A stretch of 64,000 nucleotides of DNA from Diphasiastrum complanatum (GCA_029204225.1 CM055095.1:23384026-23448025), one strand, 5' to 3'; shown: positions 10,860 through 22,228, counted from the first letter of the stretch. Notes: a model not told the origin generated them from the letters alone. Made by a program: numbers and translations.

Positions 10860-11290
10860 CCATTTAACATTTGATGTGGTGGTCTAAATGTGGTACAAAC
10901 GGTAATGACAAACAAGTCAGAGGAGAGTTGGAAGAGTGGAAGAATTGGACATGCAACCAATGATAAGCTGAGTGAAGGAATAAATTTGCTATGTGAGAGT
11001 ATTTTGAAAAAGTAATTGTTGATTTTCCACCAAAAATTCAAATGGAATCATCAAAGGCTACACTAGTGGAAGTAGACATCTAAGAGTGGGAAGATCATGT
11101 TGAAAAGTGAAATTGTAAATTTCCACATGAGCCATCGAATAAAGAAGAATAAAGGATTCCAAGATGTGGCTTTTCAATGCACTTGACTTGTTGCAAAAAG
11201 GTAATATAATTGTTAGTGTTGAACTGGATTTCACACCACATTGGACCCACGAAGCAATATCAACGTGGCAAACCTTTTGAATTGACAAAA
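10860..11290 (-). repeat. Repeat R2, inverted copy
   Basis: This is the reverse complement of about 14,500-14,900 and 21,740-22,090. It contains the 'ccacattggacccac' to 'agtagacatctaagagtgggaagatc' series. It is joined on the right to the truncated gene 1 and on the left to the CACTA flank. Confidence 0.75.
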
Positions 11291-11832
11291 TCTTTAAAAT
11301 TCAAAAGTTCCCAGTTAAAATTCAAATATCCCATACGATTTGAAAATCCAGAAAACATAAAAACCTTTTTGCCTGAGATGCAACAATTGACTTTGATGGT
11401 TAGAAACTTCAAAGCTGATTTAGATATAAAGTTCTTTTTTCGCTTTTAGTGTTTCTAGTGCTATTTTTGAGCTTTATAATTATAAAACTCAGGTTCTATG
11501 GACCACTATTTCTTGAAAATATAATAGTGTGCAGGTGTCAATGGAATACGTGTTTGGCAGCTGAACAAAGATGGAAAATGGTTCCAGATAGATAATAGAT
11601 CTACAATGTTACGTAGAACTAATTAAAAGTTTTATTTCCCTTCAAAAATATAGAATCGTTTTGTCCTCCAGTATCTTAGTCTGCGTTCTTCCACTTTTTA
11701 TTTTCTTTGTTCGTGCTGAAGCTTGTAAATTTTTCATTTTGGAACAGTAATGACTTAACTTCTGGAATTTATCACTCATTTATGCATGGATCTGGAATCG
11801 ATATGCATGTTTATACCGTCTTTAGTAAGCAC

Positions 11833-11864
<32 letters not shown>

Positions 11865-12640
11865 TTATTCGTCTTCAGCAACTGTGCTATAATGATGCTT
11901 AATCATGTTTCAGAGTTTTGTCTTATTGGTTAAAAGCGGAATTGGGTATTTCGAAAATACGGTGATGCAGCAGACTTCACTATGTGAGTCATCAAAGGGC
12001 AGTTTATTTACTTCTCTTTCGCTAACGCGCGTTCAATTTTCACATACAAACATTCAAAGAGGGATAACTGGGTTGATGTTCTTTCATGTAGCCAAATGCC
12101 AAAAGGATAGCCGTCTAGGGCAGATTACACTCATGTGATGGAGAGTCTGGCGGCTTCATCATATATTGTCTACTTCTTCAGAATTATTTCAAATATTGGC
12201 ATGGTATTGATCGTATTAATGTTTCTAAAGCATTAGCTATGATATTCCAAGCATTCTTAGAAAATAACATCCCATCAGAACTTTGAATTAGTATTAGTTT
12301 GAACTCTAAGTTGCATCAAAGTTGCTGGTTGACGATAAGTTGACTCTCGGCTGCTGTAGAGTATGGAATATTAAATCCTGGTGCCCCAAACTTGATTTGG
12401 TGTCACCCATAATGTCCCCACGTAGCCTCTGAATCAACTCTAGAGTCAGTGTTCCAGTCTCATCCTGACACTGTAGTACTCGATATTGATAAAGGCACAT
12501 TGACGGAGAGAGAGGCCCGGGTTACTCGCGAGGAAGAATTCAGCTTAGAGGTGTTTTGAGCTGGGAGAAGAGAGGCTACTTAGAGCTTTATCTACCGCCA
12601 TCGATGAGTGTCTATAGCAAAGTTGAACGTGTAAATGCCT
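11291..12640 (+). pseudogene. Gene 1, truncated copy
   Basis: The 3' part of exon 1 is present (YPIRFENPENIKTFLPEMQQ...), followed by a GT donor at the expected place, intron, and exon 2 (GVNGIRVWQLNKDGKW at about 11,535). Further downstream are a (CT)n tract at 11,833-11,860, an acceptor-like TTTCAG and the 'SFVLLVKSGIGY' segment. The promoter and first ~75 codons are missing: R2 sequence joins directly into mid exon 1. The family is not recognised. A later exon-like block (about 12,460-12,570) reads ID-KGTLTE before changes. Confidence 0.55.
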
Positions 12641-12689
12641 GCCACATCATATTTAAGTTGCCATTCATGAGGTAGTTTTGCTGCGCCCA

Positions 12690-13560
12690 TGTATAATAAA
12701 TGATGGGAGTTCATGGTTCGGTTTGTTTGCTGTTAAGAAGAATTATCCATCCTTGGCTTTTGTAACATTGGCCTTATAATGGATGTACAATGTATAAAAA
12801 GTAATGCTTGTATATAGTAGCAACTAATGAAAGAATACAAAAGGTAATCAAATAAAGTATCAAGAGGCGCTGCTTTAGACTGCAAAACAAAAATAAGAAA
12901 GGCAATCAAAGAAGATCACGAGAGTCTCTATATTAGACAAGATTTTAGTGGCATGTTGTGCTGAAACTACAAATCAGGTGATATAAAACTTTGAAAAAAA
13001 ATATAGTATCTCTAAGAATTCTTTCATAGTTGCTGGTTTTGTGCATGTTATTTTTAAATTATAAGAAGCTAGAACATGTGATAGGGTTTGTAAGCCTACG
13101 AGAAAGTCTTCATGATGTGCTTAGTGGTGTATATAGCTACTACATAGCAATTGTGTTTGGAACTCTTATTTGAGGATGAGATATATTAGTGTATTAGTAG
13201 CACGACCTTTGTGCTTGTTGTTGGGCATTGGCAATGTTGGGTATGGTTGTTTTTGTAAAAATTTAGGATCCAAAGAATAGTTGCATAAAAAATCACTTCC
13301 TTTTATGTTAGGCAATTTCTACACTTTTTCAAAATGAAATAGAAGCAAAACCTAATCAACACCTACTTGAGTCTCCCAATAATGAACACATGTTTAGATT
13401 TGATCCCAAATCTCTATAAACGTGTCATACTATAGTGAATAGCATTTAATGCGTCATCAATATAGATATCTACCAAAGATAACCAAAAACATGAAGATTG
13501 TATTACTCCATAATCTTTACAAATTGAAACCTAGCATCATGGTAGGGGATGTCTTGTCGC
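12690..13560 (+). repeat. Repeat R3
   Basis: Non-coding, AT-rich sequence starting 'ataataaatgatgggagttcatgg' and ending near 'catcatggtaggggatg'. It lies downstream of gene 1 in every full unit. Copies: 52,090-52,990 (direct), 18,180-19,080, 24,251-25,084 and 59,390-60,270 (inverted). No open frame of note. It could be the 3' flank of gene 1 or an LTR. Confidence 0.75.
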
Positions 13561-13815
13561 TAGACGATTGGCTTCTGGAAGAAAGTGCTAGCCCCATCCC
13601 TCCCCTCCCCTTTTTTTCTTTTAATGTTCATAGTATTTTTTATCTTCCTCTTTTTCCAATGTTGCTTTAAAAGTAGCTTGACTCAAATTTGTTGGGCACG
13701 GTCCAAATGGAGGATACCAACAATTCCTCCGGTTGCACATCCTTTGAACATGGTTTTTGATGGTGTGCAAATGCAAGAGACAAATGGGGATGAGTCAACT
13801 ATCCCTAATCTATAG
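13561..13815 (+). repeat. C/T-rich R3 tail with 'gagtcaactatccc' end
   Basis: The stretch contains a 'ccccatccctcccctcccc' tract, then 'gttgggcacggtccaaatgg', and ends in the 'gggatgagtcaactatccc' block that also starts R-A. Repeated at 53,030-53,265 and inverted at 17,930-18,180 and 59,130-59,390. Confidence 0.65.
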
Positions 13816-14108
13816 AGCTAGGAATGAATCTATTGGTCACAACATTGTCTAGAACACCCCGCCCAGGCCATCATTTGAAAGACATAGACCTTGGGAGACG
13901 ACAACTAGCAAACAAGGTACCTCGGTCCCCTGAGCACTATGAGAAAACTATTTGAGCACTCATTTTGATCAATGCAGAAAACATTCAGGCCGTGAATTGC
14001 CACATGCTACCTATCTTTGGCATATGCTAATGTATCACTAAACTTAGATCCATATCTGACGAACTACCTTATGGATGGAAGCACCCAGAGCAGAAAGAGC
14101 CCGAGAAA
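13816..14108 (+). pseudogene. Unrecognised element-derived fragment
   Basis: Equivalent to the open 98-codon frame at 53,273-53,569 but with base changes that close the frame. The first 55 bases (to 'caggccatc') are the inverse of a block at 3,255-3,310, 15,710-15,770 and 57,850-57,905, so it is adjacent to copia-derived sequence. No domain assigned. Confidence 0.4.
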
Positions 14109-14302
14109 CTACCACCTTGATCTTTGAATACCCCATACTCGAATTCCATACTTATATAGATCTCCTATTACTTCCCCTAACTCACCGGCTAGCAGACGTA
14201 TGTGTGGTGCTGCCTCAACCTCCACAAGTCCTCCTACCACCCGACAACGCACCGCACCATCACATCCTGCATCCGCACCTTCTCTTCTTCTGCCACATCC
14301 AT
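14109..14302 (-). pseudogene. Gene 2 fragment, frameshifted copy
   Basis: On the minus strand an ATG at 14,302 opens as MDVA, but a one-base loss relative to 53,752 shifts the frame. Downstream in the other frame it reads VGGLVEVEAAPHIRLLAGEL, then GEVIGDLYKYGI. The stretch is clearly more GC-rich than its surroundings. It sits just downstream of the same TATA block that drives gene 1 in segment C. Function not recognised. Confidence 0.5.
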
Positions 14303-14310
14303 TGTATTGA

Positions 14311-14318
14311 CACACACA

Positions 14319-14350
<32 letters not shown>
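14311..14350. repeat. (CA)5(CT)15 microsatellite
   Basis: It occupies the leader position between the TATA block and gene 2. The equivalent tract in copy II (53,760-53,928) is about four times longer. Confidence 0.95.
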
Positions 14351-14351
<1 letters not shown>

Positions 14352-14368
14352 CAAACACACACAGTCTT

Positions 14369-14376
14369 TATTTATA
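14369..14376 (-). promoter_or_regulatory. Candidate TATA box, R2 promoter (copy I, B)
   Basis: The minus strand reads TATAAATA in the context 'gcacaagTATAAATA'. The same box and context occur at 21,586-21,593 and 53,934-53,941, with one substitution at 62,337-62,344. It lies about 65 bases upstream of a candidate ATG, across a (GA)n leader. Promoter activity is inferred. Confidence 0.5.
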
Positions 14377-14399
14377 CTTGTGCGGGTGGTTGTTGAATT

Positions 14400-14970
14400 C
14401 AGTCGCCGCAACCCTAAAAGTAAAAGCAAAGAACCAAGAACTTTGGAATTTTAAAGATTTTGTCGATTCAAAAGGTTTGCCACGTTGATATTGCTTTGTG
14501 GGTTCAATGTGGTGTGAAATTCAGTTAAAAATAACAGTTACATTACCTTTTTGCAACAATTGAAGTGCATTGAAAGGCCACATATTGGAATCCTTTCTTT
14601 TTCTTTATTTTGTGGCTCATGTGAAAATCTACAATTTAGCTTTTCAACATGATCTTCCCACTCTTAGATGTCTACTTCCACTAGTGTAGCCTTTTATGAT
14701 TCCCTTTGAATCTTTGGTGGAAAATCAACAATTACTTTTTCAAAATACTCTCACATAGAAAACTTATTCCTTCACTCAGCTTATTGTTGGTTGCATGTCC
14801 AATTCTTCCACTCTTGCAACTCTCCTATGACTTTGTCATTACCCTTTGTACTCTCAGTGATGTTGCTATTGGTGATCCCTCTCGACAATACCTCCTTTGT
14901 TGTTCTTCCATCACATAAGGGGCTATTGCATCTCCCGTGGCTCAAGAGAAGGAGCAAGGTTACAATGACC
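14400..14970 (+). repeat. Repeat R2
   Basis: R2 runs from the promoter-side block ('ccctaaaagtaaaagcaaag') to 'aggggctattgcatctcc'. Direct copies: 21,610-22,180, 53,960-54,530, 62,370-63,035. Inverted: 10,860-11,290 and part of 32,880-33,000. The frame that is 99 codons long in segment C (see 21,914) is interrupted here. Confidence 0.75.
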
Positions 14971-15667
14971 ATGCATTTGGCAAAAAGTTAATGCCCTTTG
15001 CTTTAATAGTTGAATTTGTATAAGAGGGATAAGAATGAAAGGGCTTTGGCTATAAAGCATCAGATCACCAACAAGGGTAGGGAACTTGTTTATGTGAAAA
15101 ACTTGAGACTTTGCCAGATCAATGCACGATAGAATGGATACATGAGACACATCGAAAACGATAGGAAGGACACCATATAAAAAATACAAAATGAGATTTC
15201 ACAAGTGGGTGCATGAAGGTAATATTCTATGATGAATGAGTGAAAAACACTTTGATTTTGTTCTAGTGTATATGCATGTACTATTTATTTATTTTAAACT
15301 GTATGATATGCGCTTCCCATAAAATAGTATTGAGTGTGTATTGTCATATTGGCATATGCTTGACATCAACATATTGAATGGATTGCACTTGATATTGGGT
15401 AATGGAAACTCTCCACACACAAAGCAAAAGTAATGCATGAGACCAGAATCCAATTGTGGAAATCCCAATTATGTAGGTACTATTGAGTGTTTATGACATG
15501 GCTTCCAAAAAAATAGGTAATGTGTATCTTACAGTTTAAGATTCTACCACATGAAATCATCGAAAATTACTATAAACCTATTAGAACCTATCAATCACTT
15601 ACAAACGGTTACAAATAATTGAAATAACTTCTTGAAGAAATAGCAAAGCAATTGAATTAGACTCGAT
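14971..15667 (+). other. Spacer shared with 54,540-55,288
   Basis: AT-rich sequence without a convincing open frame, conserved as part of segment B. It ends at 'ttagactcgatttt', which is exactly where copy II carries a 2.5-kb unrelated insertion. Confidence 0.6.
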
Positions 15668-15900
15668 TTTGGTATGTGTCGTCTGCCAAGGTCCGTGTGT
15701 TTCAAGAGATGGCCTGGGCGGGGTGTTCTAGACAATGTTATGACAAATTGATTCGTTCCCAGTTCGAGAGGTATGTTTCACCCTCGTCAAGTATAAAGTC
15801 GCCTATGTTTTTCAAGAGGGTCAACAATAACTTATATCATACAGTATTATCATGAAAACCATCTCCAATACCCAACAATTTGTGTTGTTTCATTTTTTGG
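15668..15900 (+). pseudogene. Short copia-linked coding fragment
   Basis: On the plus strand it reads 'KVRVFQEMAWAGCSRQC' and, in another frame, 'EVCFTLVEYKVAYV'. The same sequence lies inverted inside the copia integrase-RT linker at 3,140-3,310 and 43,560-43,740. It is therefore probably copia pol sequence, but no conserved domain residue is visible. Confidence 0.4.
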
Positions 15901-16519
15901 ATTAGTTGAATATAGTTTAAATTCATGAAAATTTGTTTACCTAACATAGTCAAATTAGTTGATCACCGTCATTTTGTGCATAGCAATGTAGTATTTTTGT
16001 AATTTATTGTTTACTGGATAGATTAAAATTTAGTCAACATGGAATAGTTTAATAGTAATTTAAATCCAAATCCTAAGTTGAAATGCATATTGGCCTTCAA
16101 TCCTTTTAAAATATTCACTTTGAAGATGACCCAAGTCCATGAAATTAGTGAAGGGTGAAATTTATTCAACTTGAAAAAACAATTCAACTGTGAAAATAGC
16201 CCTTATCTCCTTGTCCTAAGCCCATTTAGGACTAAACGAAGGGCTATGAACTTCAAACGAAGGGCACCCGGATTGTATCTACAAGTACGATACCCCAAAA
16301 TAGAGTGATTACCATGAAAAAAACACTTAGTGAACACAAAAACTCATTTTTCCCCTTCAGGAAGCACGTAGGTGGATGTGTGTGGTAAAAACACAAGAAC
16401 ACATGTAGCAAATATCCATGCACAATACAAAGAAGGTGGTGCGGCCAAAAACAAATTTCGCGTGGATATAGTCGTGGATAGGTGTACCCCTTACTTTCGT
16501 CCCATTAAAAACAAGCTTT
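15901..16519 (+). other. AT-rich spacer shared with 58,020-58,640
   Basis: No gene seen. The stretch ends in 'cttttaatttttagggaggg', a purine-rich tract just before R-A that looks like a polypurine tract. Confidence 0.55.
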
Positions 16520-17990
16520 TAATTTTTAGGGAGGGAATATGAGGTGACATTATGAAACAAGACATAACCGCAAGGTTTGGGTAAATTAAGTAACATTATG
16601 AACGAGCTTGAAATAGAATGGTATTAGGTATGCTTTATGTTACATGGAAACAAATTTGACATGGATTCATTGTTAGGGTTGTGATTCTGAAATATGACAT
16701 AACTGCAAGGTTTGGTTATTTTAATCAACACATTTAACTCTAAATCGTTTGAATCTAGATCTAAATATGCATCATCTCGACACTCATTTGAATCTAGATC
16801 TAAATATAATCGTAGATTTCCTAGCATGTTTAATTTCTTTGAGAATGTGAGGCAGCTTCTGAGAAAAACATGTATAAACTATTTATTCCAATATAGGTGA
16901 GCCCACATTGGGCATCAACAAACTTGTAAAAGTGTCTATTTTTAATATGTATGCTATGTGTCTATCTATTATTTTCTATACATTAGAGATAGTTGACTCA
17001 TCCCCAATTGTCTCTTTTATTTGCACACCATCAAAAACTCAGTTCAGAGGATGTGTGACCCGAGGAATTGATGGTATCCTGATGGTGGATCTACATGGGT
17101 CTTTCAATGAGTCATTGGGGAACTAGATGACGTGGCCCAGATAGGTTGCAGAGGTGTCTAGTGAGAAATCACAATGCACTATTTTCATCTCCTTACTCAA
17201 TGAGCGATAAATACTAGAACATATATGAATTAACAATGCCAAAATTTTGCAGAGTAAGAAAAACCATTGTGATATGTGTATAACTAACATATCTATTGTT
17301 TTGTTTTGGTTTATTATAGCTCTTCATTTTCAATATGTGACTTTTGAATGGCTATCATTGTATGAGGCTGGCCTTCGATTCTAGTTTAATAGTCATTAAA
17401 ATTTCCAATTCTAAGGTGGTAGCCCTTACTTTTCTCCCATTAAAGACAAGGTTATAACTTTTCTTGATAGGAAAACCCTACACGGAGTACATAGGGAGGT
17501 GACATTATGAAATAAGACATAACCGCAAGGTTTAGGTAATTTAAGTAACGCATTTAACTCTAACAAGATTGAAATAGAATGATATTAGGTATGCTCTATG
17601 TTAAATGGAAACAAATTTGACATGGATTCATTGTTAGAATTGTGATTCTGAAATAGGACATAACCACAAGGTTTGGGTATTTTAATTAACACATTTAACT
17701 CTAAATCATTTGATATGCATCATCTCGACACTCATTTGAATCTAGATCTAAATATAATCGTAGATTTCCTACCATATTTAATTTCTTTGAGAATGTGAGG
17801 TAGCTTATGAGAATAACATGTATAAGCTATTTATTCCAATAAAGGAGAGCCCACATTGGGCATCAACAAATTTGTAAAAGTGTCTATTATGCTATGTGTC
17901 TATCTATTATTTTCTATACATTAGGGATAGTTGACTCATCCCCAATTGTCTCTTTGCACACCATCAAAAGTTCTGTTCAGAGGATGTGTG
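16520..17990 (-). repeat. Two inverted R-A copies in tandem
   Basis: R-A occurs at about 16,540-17,040 and again at about 17,160-17,990, both in reverse orientation. Each includes the LRLYLDLDSNE coding tail (minus strand near 16,810 and 17,750) and the 'gttgactcatccccaattg' block. Copy II (58,650-59,185) has only one, so segment C of copy I carries an extra ~0.94 kb. Confidence 0.75.
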
Positions 17991-19080
17991 GCCGGAGGAA
18001 TTGATGGTATCCTACATTTGGATCGTGCCCAACAAATTTGAGTCAAGTTGTTTTTAAAGCAACATTGGAAAAAGAGGAAGACAAAAAAAAAGGAAAACAC
18101 TATGAACATTAAAAGAAAAAAAGGAGAGGGGAGGGATGAGGCTAGCACTCTCTCATGGAAGCCAACTATATCTAGGGGCACGTCATCCCCTACCATGATG
18201 CTAGGTTACAATTTGTGAAAGATTCTGGAGTAATACTATCTTCATGTTTTTGGCTATCTTTGGTAGATGTCTATATTGATGATGCATTAAATGGTTTTCA
18301 CTATAGTATGACATGTTTATAGAGGTTTGGGATCAAATCTAAATATGTGTTCATTATTGGGAGAGTCAAGTAGGTGTTGATTAGGTTTTGGTTCTATTTC
18401 ATAATGAAATAGTGTAGAAATTGCCTAACATAAAAGGAAGTGATTTTTGATGCAAATATTCTTTGAATCGTAAATTTTCACAAAACAACCATAACAAACA
18501 TTGCCAATGCCCAATTTAACAACCTTTATTACAAAACAACAAGCACAAAGGTCATGCTACTAATACACTAATATATCACATCCTCAAATAAGAGTTCCAA
18601 ACACAGTTGCTATTTAGTAGCTATATACACCACTAAGCACATCCATGAAGACTTTCTCTTAGGCTTACAAACCCTACAACATGTTCTAGCTTCTTATAAT
18701 TTAAAAATAACATGCACAAAACCAACAACTATCAATGAATTCTTACAAATACTATATTTATTTTCAAAGTTTTATATCATCTGATTTGTAGCTTCAGCAC
18801 AACATGCCACTAAAATCTTGTCTAATGTAGAGACTCTCGTGATCTTTTCTGATTGCCTTTCTTATTTTTGTTTTGCAGTCTGGTGTAGGGCCTCTATGAT
18901 CTTATTTGATCACCTTTTGTATTGTTTCATTAGTTGCTACTATATACAAGCATTTATTTTTATACATTGTACATCCATTATAAGGCCAATGTTATAAAAG
19001 CCAAGGATGGATAATTCTTCATAAAAGCAAGCAACCGAACCATGAACTCCCATCCTTTATTATACATGGGCGCTAAAGCT
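17991..19080 (-). repeat. Repeat R3 with tail, inverted
   Basis: Reverse complement of 12,690-13,730, colinear throughout and ending at 'aaccatgaactcccatc'. It lies downstream of gene 1 in gene 1 sense, as in segment B. Confidence 0.75.
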
Positions 19081-20305
19081 CTAAGTAGCCTCTCTTATCC
19101 CAACCCAAAACACCTCTAAGCTGAATTCATCCTCCTAGCGAGTTTCTCGGGCCTCGCTCTCCGTCAATGTGCCTTTATCAATATCGAGCGCTACGTTCAC
19201 AGGTGGTATCGCATATAACTCATATTTGCCCTTTAGCCTAGTGCAAAATGAGACTGGAACACTGACTCTAAATCTGATTCAGAGGCTACGTGGGGACAAT
19301 TATGGGTGACACCAGATGAAGTTTGGGGCACCAGGTTTTAATATTCCATACTCTACAGCAGCCGAGAGTCAACTTACCGACAACCACTAACTTTGATGCA
19401 ACTTAGAGTTCAATCTAATACTAATTCTCCCTTTTATTTCAAAGTTCTAATGGGATGATATTTTCTATGAATGCTTGGAATATCATAGCTAATGCTTTAG
19501 AAACGTTAATACGATCATTACCATGCCAGTATTTGAAATAATTTTGAAGTAGTAGACAATATATGATGAAGCTGCGGCCAGACTCTCCATCACATGAGCG
19601 TATTCTGCCATAGACGGCTATGCTTCTGGCATTTTGCTACATGAAAGAACATCAACCCAGTTATCCCTCTTTGAATGTTTGTATTTGAAAATTGAACGCG
19701 CGTTAGCAAAAGAGAAGTAAAGAAACTGCCTTTTGATTACTAACATATTCAAGTCTGACGCATCACCATATTTTCGGTAATACCCGATTCTGCTTTTAAC
19801 CAATAAGACAAAACTCTGAAACATGATTAAGCATCATTATAGCGCAGTTGCTTAACACACAGAAATGCAGAGAGAGAGAGAGAGGTGATCACTAGAGAGG
19901 GAATAAACATGCATATCGATTACAGATCCATGCATAATTGAGTAATAAATCCCAAAAGTTAAGCCATTATTTTTCAGAAATGAAAAATTTACAAGCTTCA
20001 GCACGAACGAAGAAAATAAAAAGTGCAAGAACACAGATTAAGATATTGGAGGACAAAAGAATTCTATATTTTTGAAGGTAAGTAAAATTTTTAACTGGTT
20101 TTACGTAACATTGTAGATCTATTATCTATCGGAGCTCTGGAGCCATTTCCGTCTTTGTTCAGCTGCCAAACACGTATGGATGATTATATTTTCAAGAAAT
20201 AGTGGTCCATTCAACCTGCGTTTTATAATTATAAAGATCAAAAATAGCATTAGAAACATTAAAAGCGAAAAAAGAACTTTCTACCTGAATCAGTTTTGAA
20301 GTTTG
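19081..20305 (-). pseudogene. Gene 1, 3' portion and partial exon 1
   Basis: Minus-strand copy containing, in gene sense, the last bases of exon 1, the GT donor, exon 2 with GVNGI-like sequence (damaged near 20,175), a short (GA)8 tract at 19,869-19,884, and the long conserved segment YRKYGDASDLNMLVIK...RDNWVDVLSCSKMPEA (19,618-19,824). About 19,120-19,230 encodes an exon-like stretch ending DIDKGTLTESEARETR. No promoter. It is tandem with the fuller copy at 20,312. Confidence 0.5.
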
Positions 20306-20311
20306 TCACCA

Positions 20312-20640
20312 TCAAAAGGTTTTAATCTTTTCTGAAATAATTTTGGAGAAGTAGACAATAGATGATGAAGCGGCCAGACACTCCATCACATGAGCGTAAT
20401 CTGCCCTAGACGGGCAGATTACATGAAAGAACGTCAACCCAGTTATCCCTCTAGGAATGTTTGTATGTGAAAATTGAATGCGCGTTAGCAAAAGAGAATA
20501 AAGAAACTGTCCTTTCATGACTAACATAGAAAAGTCTGACGCATCACCATATGTTCGGTAATACCCAATTCCGCTTTTAACCAATAAGACAAAACTCTGC
20601 AACATGATTAAGCATCATTATAGCGCACTTGCTGAAGACG
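20312..20640 (-). pseudogene. Gene 1 downstream segment
   Basis: In gene sense this follows the (GA)n tract and an acceptor-like CAG. It reads SFVLLVKSGIGYYRTYGDAS, then LTRIQFSHTNIPRGITG. It continues into KIKTF, where it is spliced onto the tail of exon 1 sequence, marking a fusion between two tandem gene 1 copies. It may be untranslated, because the exon 1-2 frame already ends at 20,908. Confidence 0.4.
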
Positions 20641-20642
20641 AA

Positions 20643-20645
20643 GAA

Positions 20646-20704
<59 letters not shown>
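20643..20704. repeat. (GA)n tract inside gene 1
   Basis: Pure GA repeat at the same place in all gene 1 copies. Lengths by eye: about 16 (19,869), 55 (here), 28 (11,833), 72 (33,107), 114 (51,147) and interrupted or short in copy II segment C. Confidence 0.9.
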
Positions 20705-20707
<3 letters not shown>

Positions 20708-20907
20708 GCTCACTAGAGAGGGAATAAACATGAATATCGATTCCAGATCCATGCATAATTGAGTGATAAATTCCAGAAGTTCAGCGTTTATTGTTCCAAA
20801 ATGAAAAGTGGAACTACACAGACTAAAGATATTGGAGGACAAAACAATTCTATATTTCTGAAGGGAAATAAAATTTTTAACTGATTCTACGTAACATTGT
20901 AGATCTA

Positions 20908-21417
20908 TTATCTCTGAAGCCAGTTTCCATCTTTGTTCAGCTGCCAAACACGTATTCCATTGACACCTGCACATGATTATATTTTCAAGAAATGGTAGTC
21001 CATACAACCTGCGTTTTATAGTTATAAAGCTCAAAAATAGCATGAGAAACATTAAAAGCGAAAGAAGAACTTTATACCTGAATCAGCTTCGAAGTTTCTC
21101 ACCATCAAAGTCAATTGTTGCATCTCAGGCAAAAAGGTTTTCATCTTTTCTGGATTTTGAAATCGTACGGGATACTTGACCTTTACAATATCTACATTTT
21201 TCATATTTCCAGAAGAGGAAAACATTACATATTCCCTATAACCCTGGTATGGATCCCAGGGCATCCATCCTAAAGAGCACATAATTGAATCAACTTCATG
21301 GTCACCTAAATTGGGCGCTTGTCCTGGAAACTTTTCATGACTTATCTGGCGTGATCCATCACCCTTAGCAGGCGTGGAGTTTGATATTTCATGGTTATTC
21401 GAGCGATAATTTTCCAT
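20908..21417 (-). CDS. Gene 1: unrecognised two-exon frame, 132 codons
   Basis: The fullest gene 1 copy. Exon 1 is 21,417-21,078 (ATG, MENYRSNNHEISNSTPAKG..., ending in EADS). The intron is 21,077-20,967 (GT...AG; acceptor context ...TGTGCAG). Exon 2 is 20,966-20,908 (GVNGIRVWQLNKDG... then TAA). The two exons total 399 bases and join in frame. Residues around 50-65 are aromatic-rich (LGWMPWDPYQGYREYVMF); residues 80-105 read VRFQNPEKMKTFLPEMQQLT. There is no signal peptide or transmembrane segment. Upstream are a short (GA)n leader and a TATAAATA box. I do not recognise the family. It could be a captured host gene or a gene of an undescribed element. Whether it is expressed is unknown. Confidence 0.5.
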
Positions 21418-21585
21418 TTCGTGGGGAAACAGATGAATTTTGTTGGGAAACAGATGAATTTTGCTGCACAAAATTGCTACAGAACGCGTATCTTTTATCA
21501 CATGACAAAGAACGCCCAGAAAAGTCTGCGTCAGTTGGACTTTCTCTCTCTCTATCCACACACACACAGACAGTCATATTTATCT

Positions 21586-21593
21586 TATTTATA
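21586..21593 (-). promoter_or_regulatory. Candidate TATA box of gene 1 (segment C)
   Basis: Minus strand TATAAATA, about 170 bases before the gene 1 ATG. The expected start site is about 30 bases downstream, near the (TG)n/(GA)n leader. The flanking 'ccgcacaag' is conserved in the other three R2 promoter copies. Confidence 0.5.
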
Positions 21594-21599
21594 CTTGTG

Positions 21600-22228
21600 C
21601 GGGTGGTTGTTGAATTCAGTCCCCGCAACCCTAAAAGTAAACGCAAAGAACCGGGAACTTTTGAATTTTAAAGATTTTGTCGATTCAAAAGGTTTGCCAC
21701 GTTGATCTTGCTTTGTGGGTTGAATGTGGTGCGAAATTCAGTTCAACAATAACAATTACATTTCCTTTTTGCAACAATTGAAGTGCATTGAAAAGCCACA
21801 TATTGGAATCCTTTCTTCTTCTTTATTCTGTGGCTCATGTGGAAATCTACAATTTAGCTTTCCAACATGATCTTCCCACTCTTAGATGTCTACTTCCACT
21901 AGTGTAGCCTTTTATGATTCCTTTGAAAATCTTTGGTGGAAAATCAGCAACTACTTTTTCAATATACTCTCACATAGCAAACTTATTCCTTCACTCAGCT
22001 TATCTTTGCTTGCATGTCCAATTCTTCCACTCTTGCAACTCTCCTCTGACTTGTTTGTCATTACCCTTTGTACTCTGGGTGATGTTGCTATTGGTGATCC
22101 CTCTCGACAATACCTCCTTCATTGTTCTTCCATCACACAAGGGGCTATTGCAACTCACGAAGCTCAAGAGAAGGCGCAAGATTAGAATGACCATGCGTTT
22201 CCTAAAAAATTAATCCCCTTTGCTTTAA
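21600..22228 (+). repeat. Repeat R2 with a conserved 99-codon frame
   Basis: Direct copy of R2. The plus frame 21,914-22,213 (MIPLKIFGGKSATTF..., with a hydrophobic LPFVLWVMLLLVIPL run, ending MRFLKN) has an equally long partner at 62,730-63,029 and a shorter one at 54,262-54,510. The frame might be chance, since it is not flanked by recognisable signals and is broken at 14,7xx. Confidence 0.55.

Larger units (their letters stand above)
6637..10860 (+). repeat. Left arm of inverted duplication (with CACTA)
   Basis: The whole stretch matches the reverse complement of 25,085-29,803 in the same internal order: R-A tail, two tandem ~0.5-kb units, gene 3 fragment, CACTA transposase, CACTA terminus and a flank ending 'gaccagatga'. 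The flank beyond the CACTA end is the same in both arms, so the transposon was already inserted before the duplication. Confidence 0.85.
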
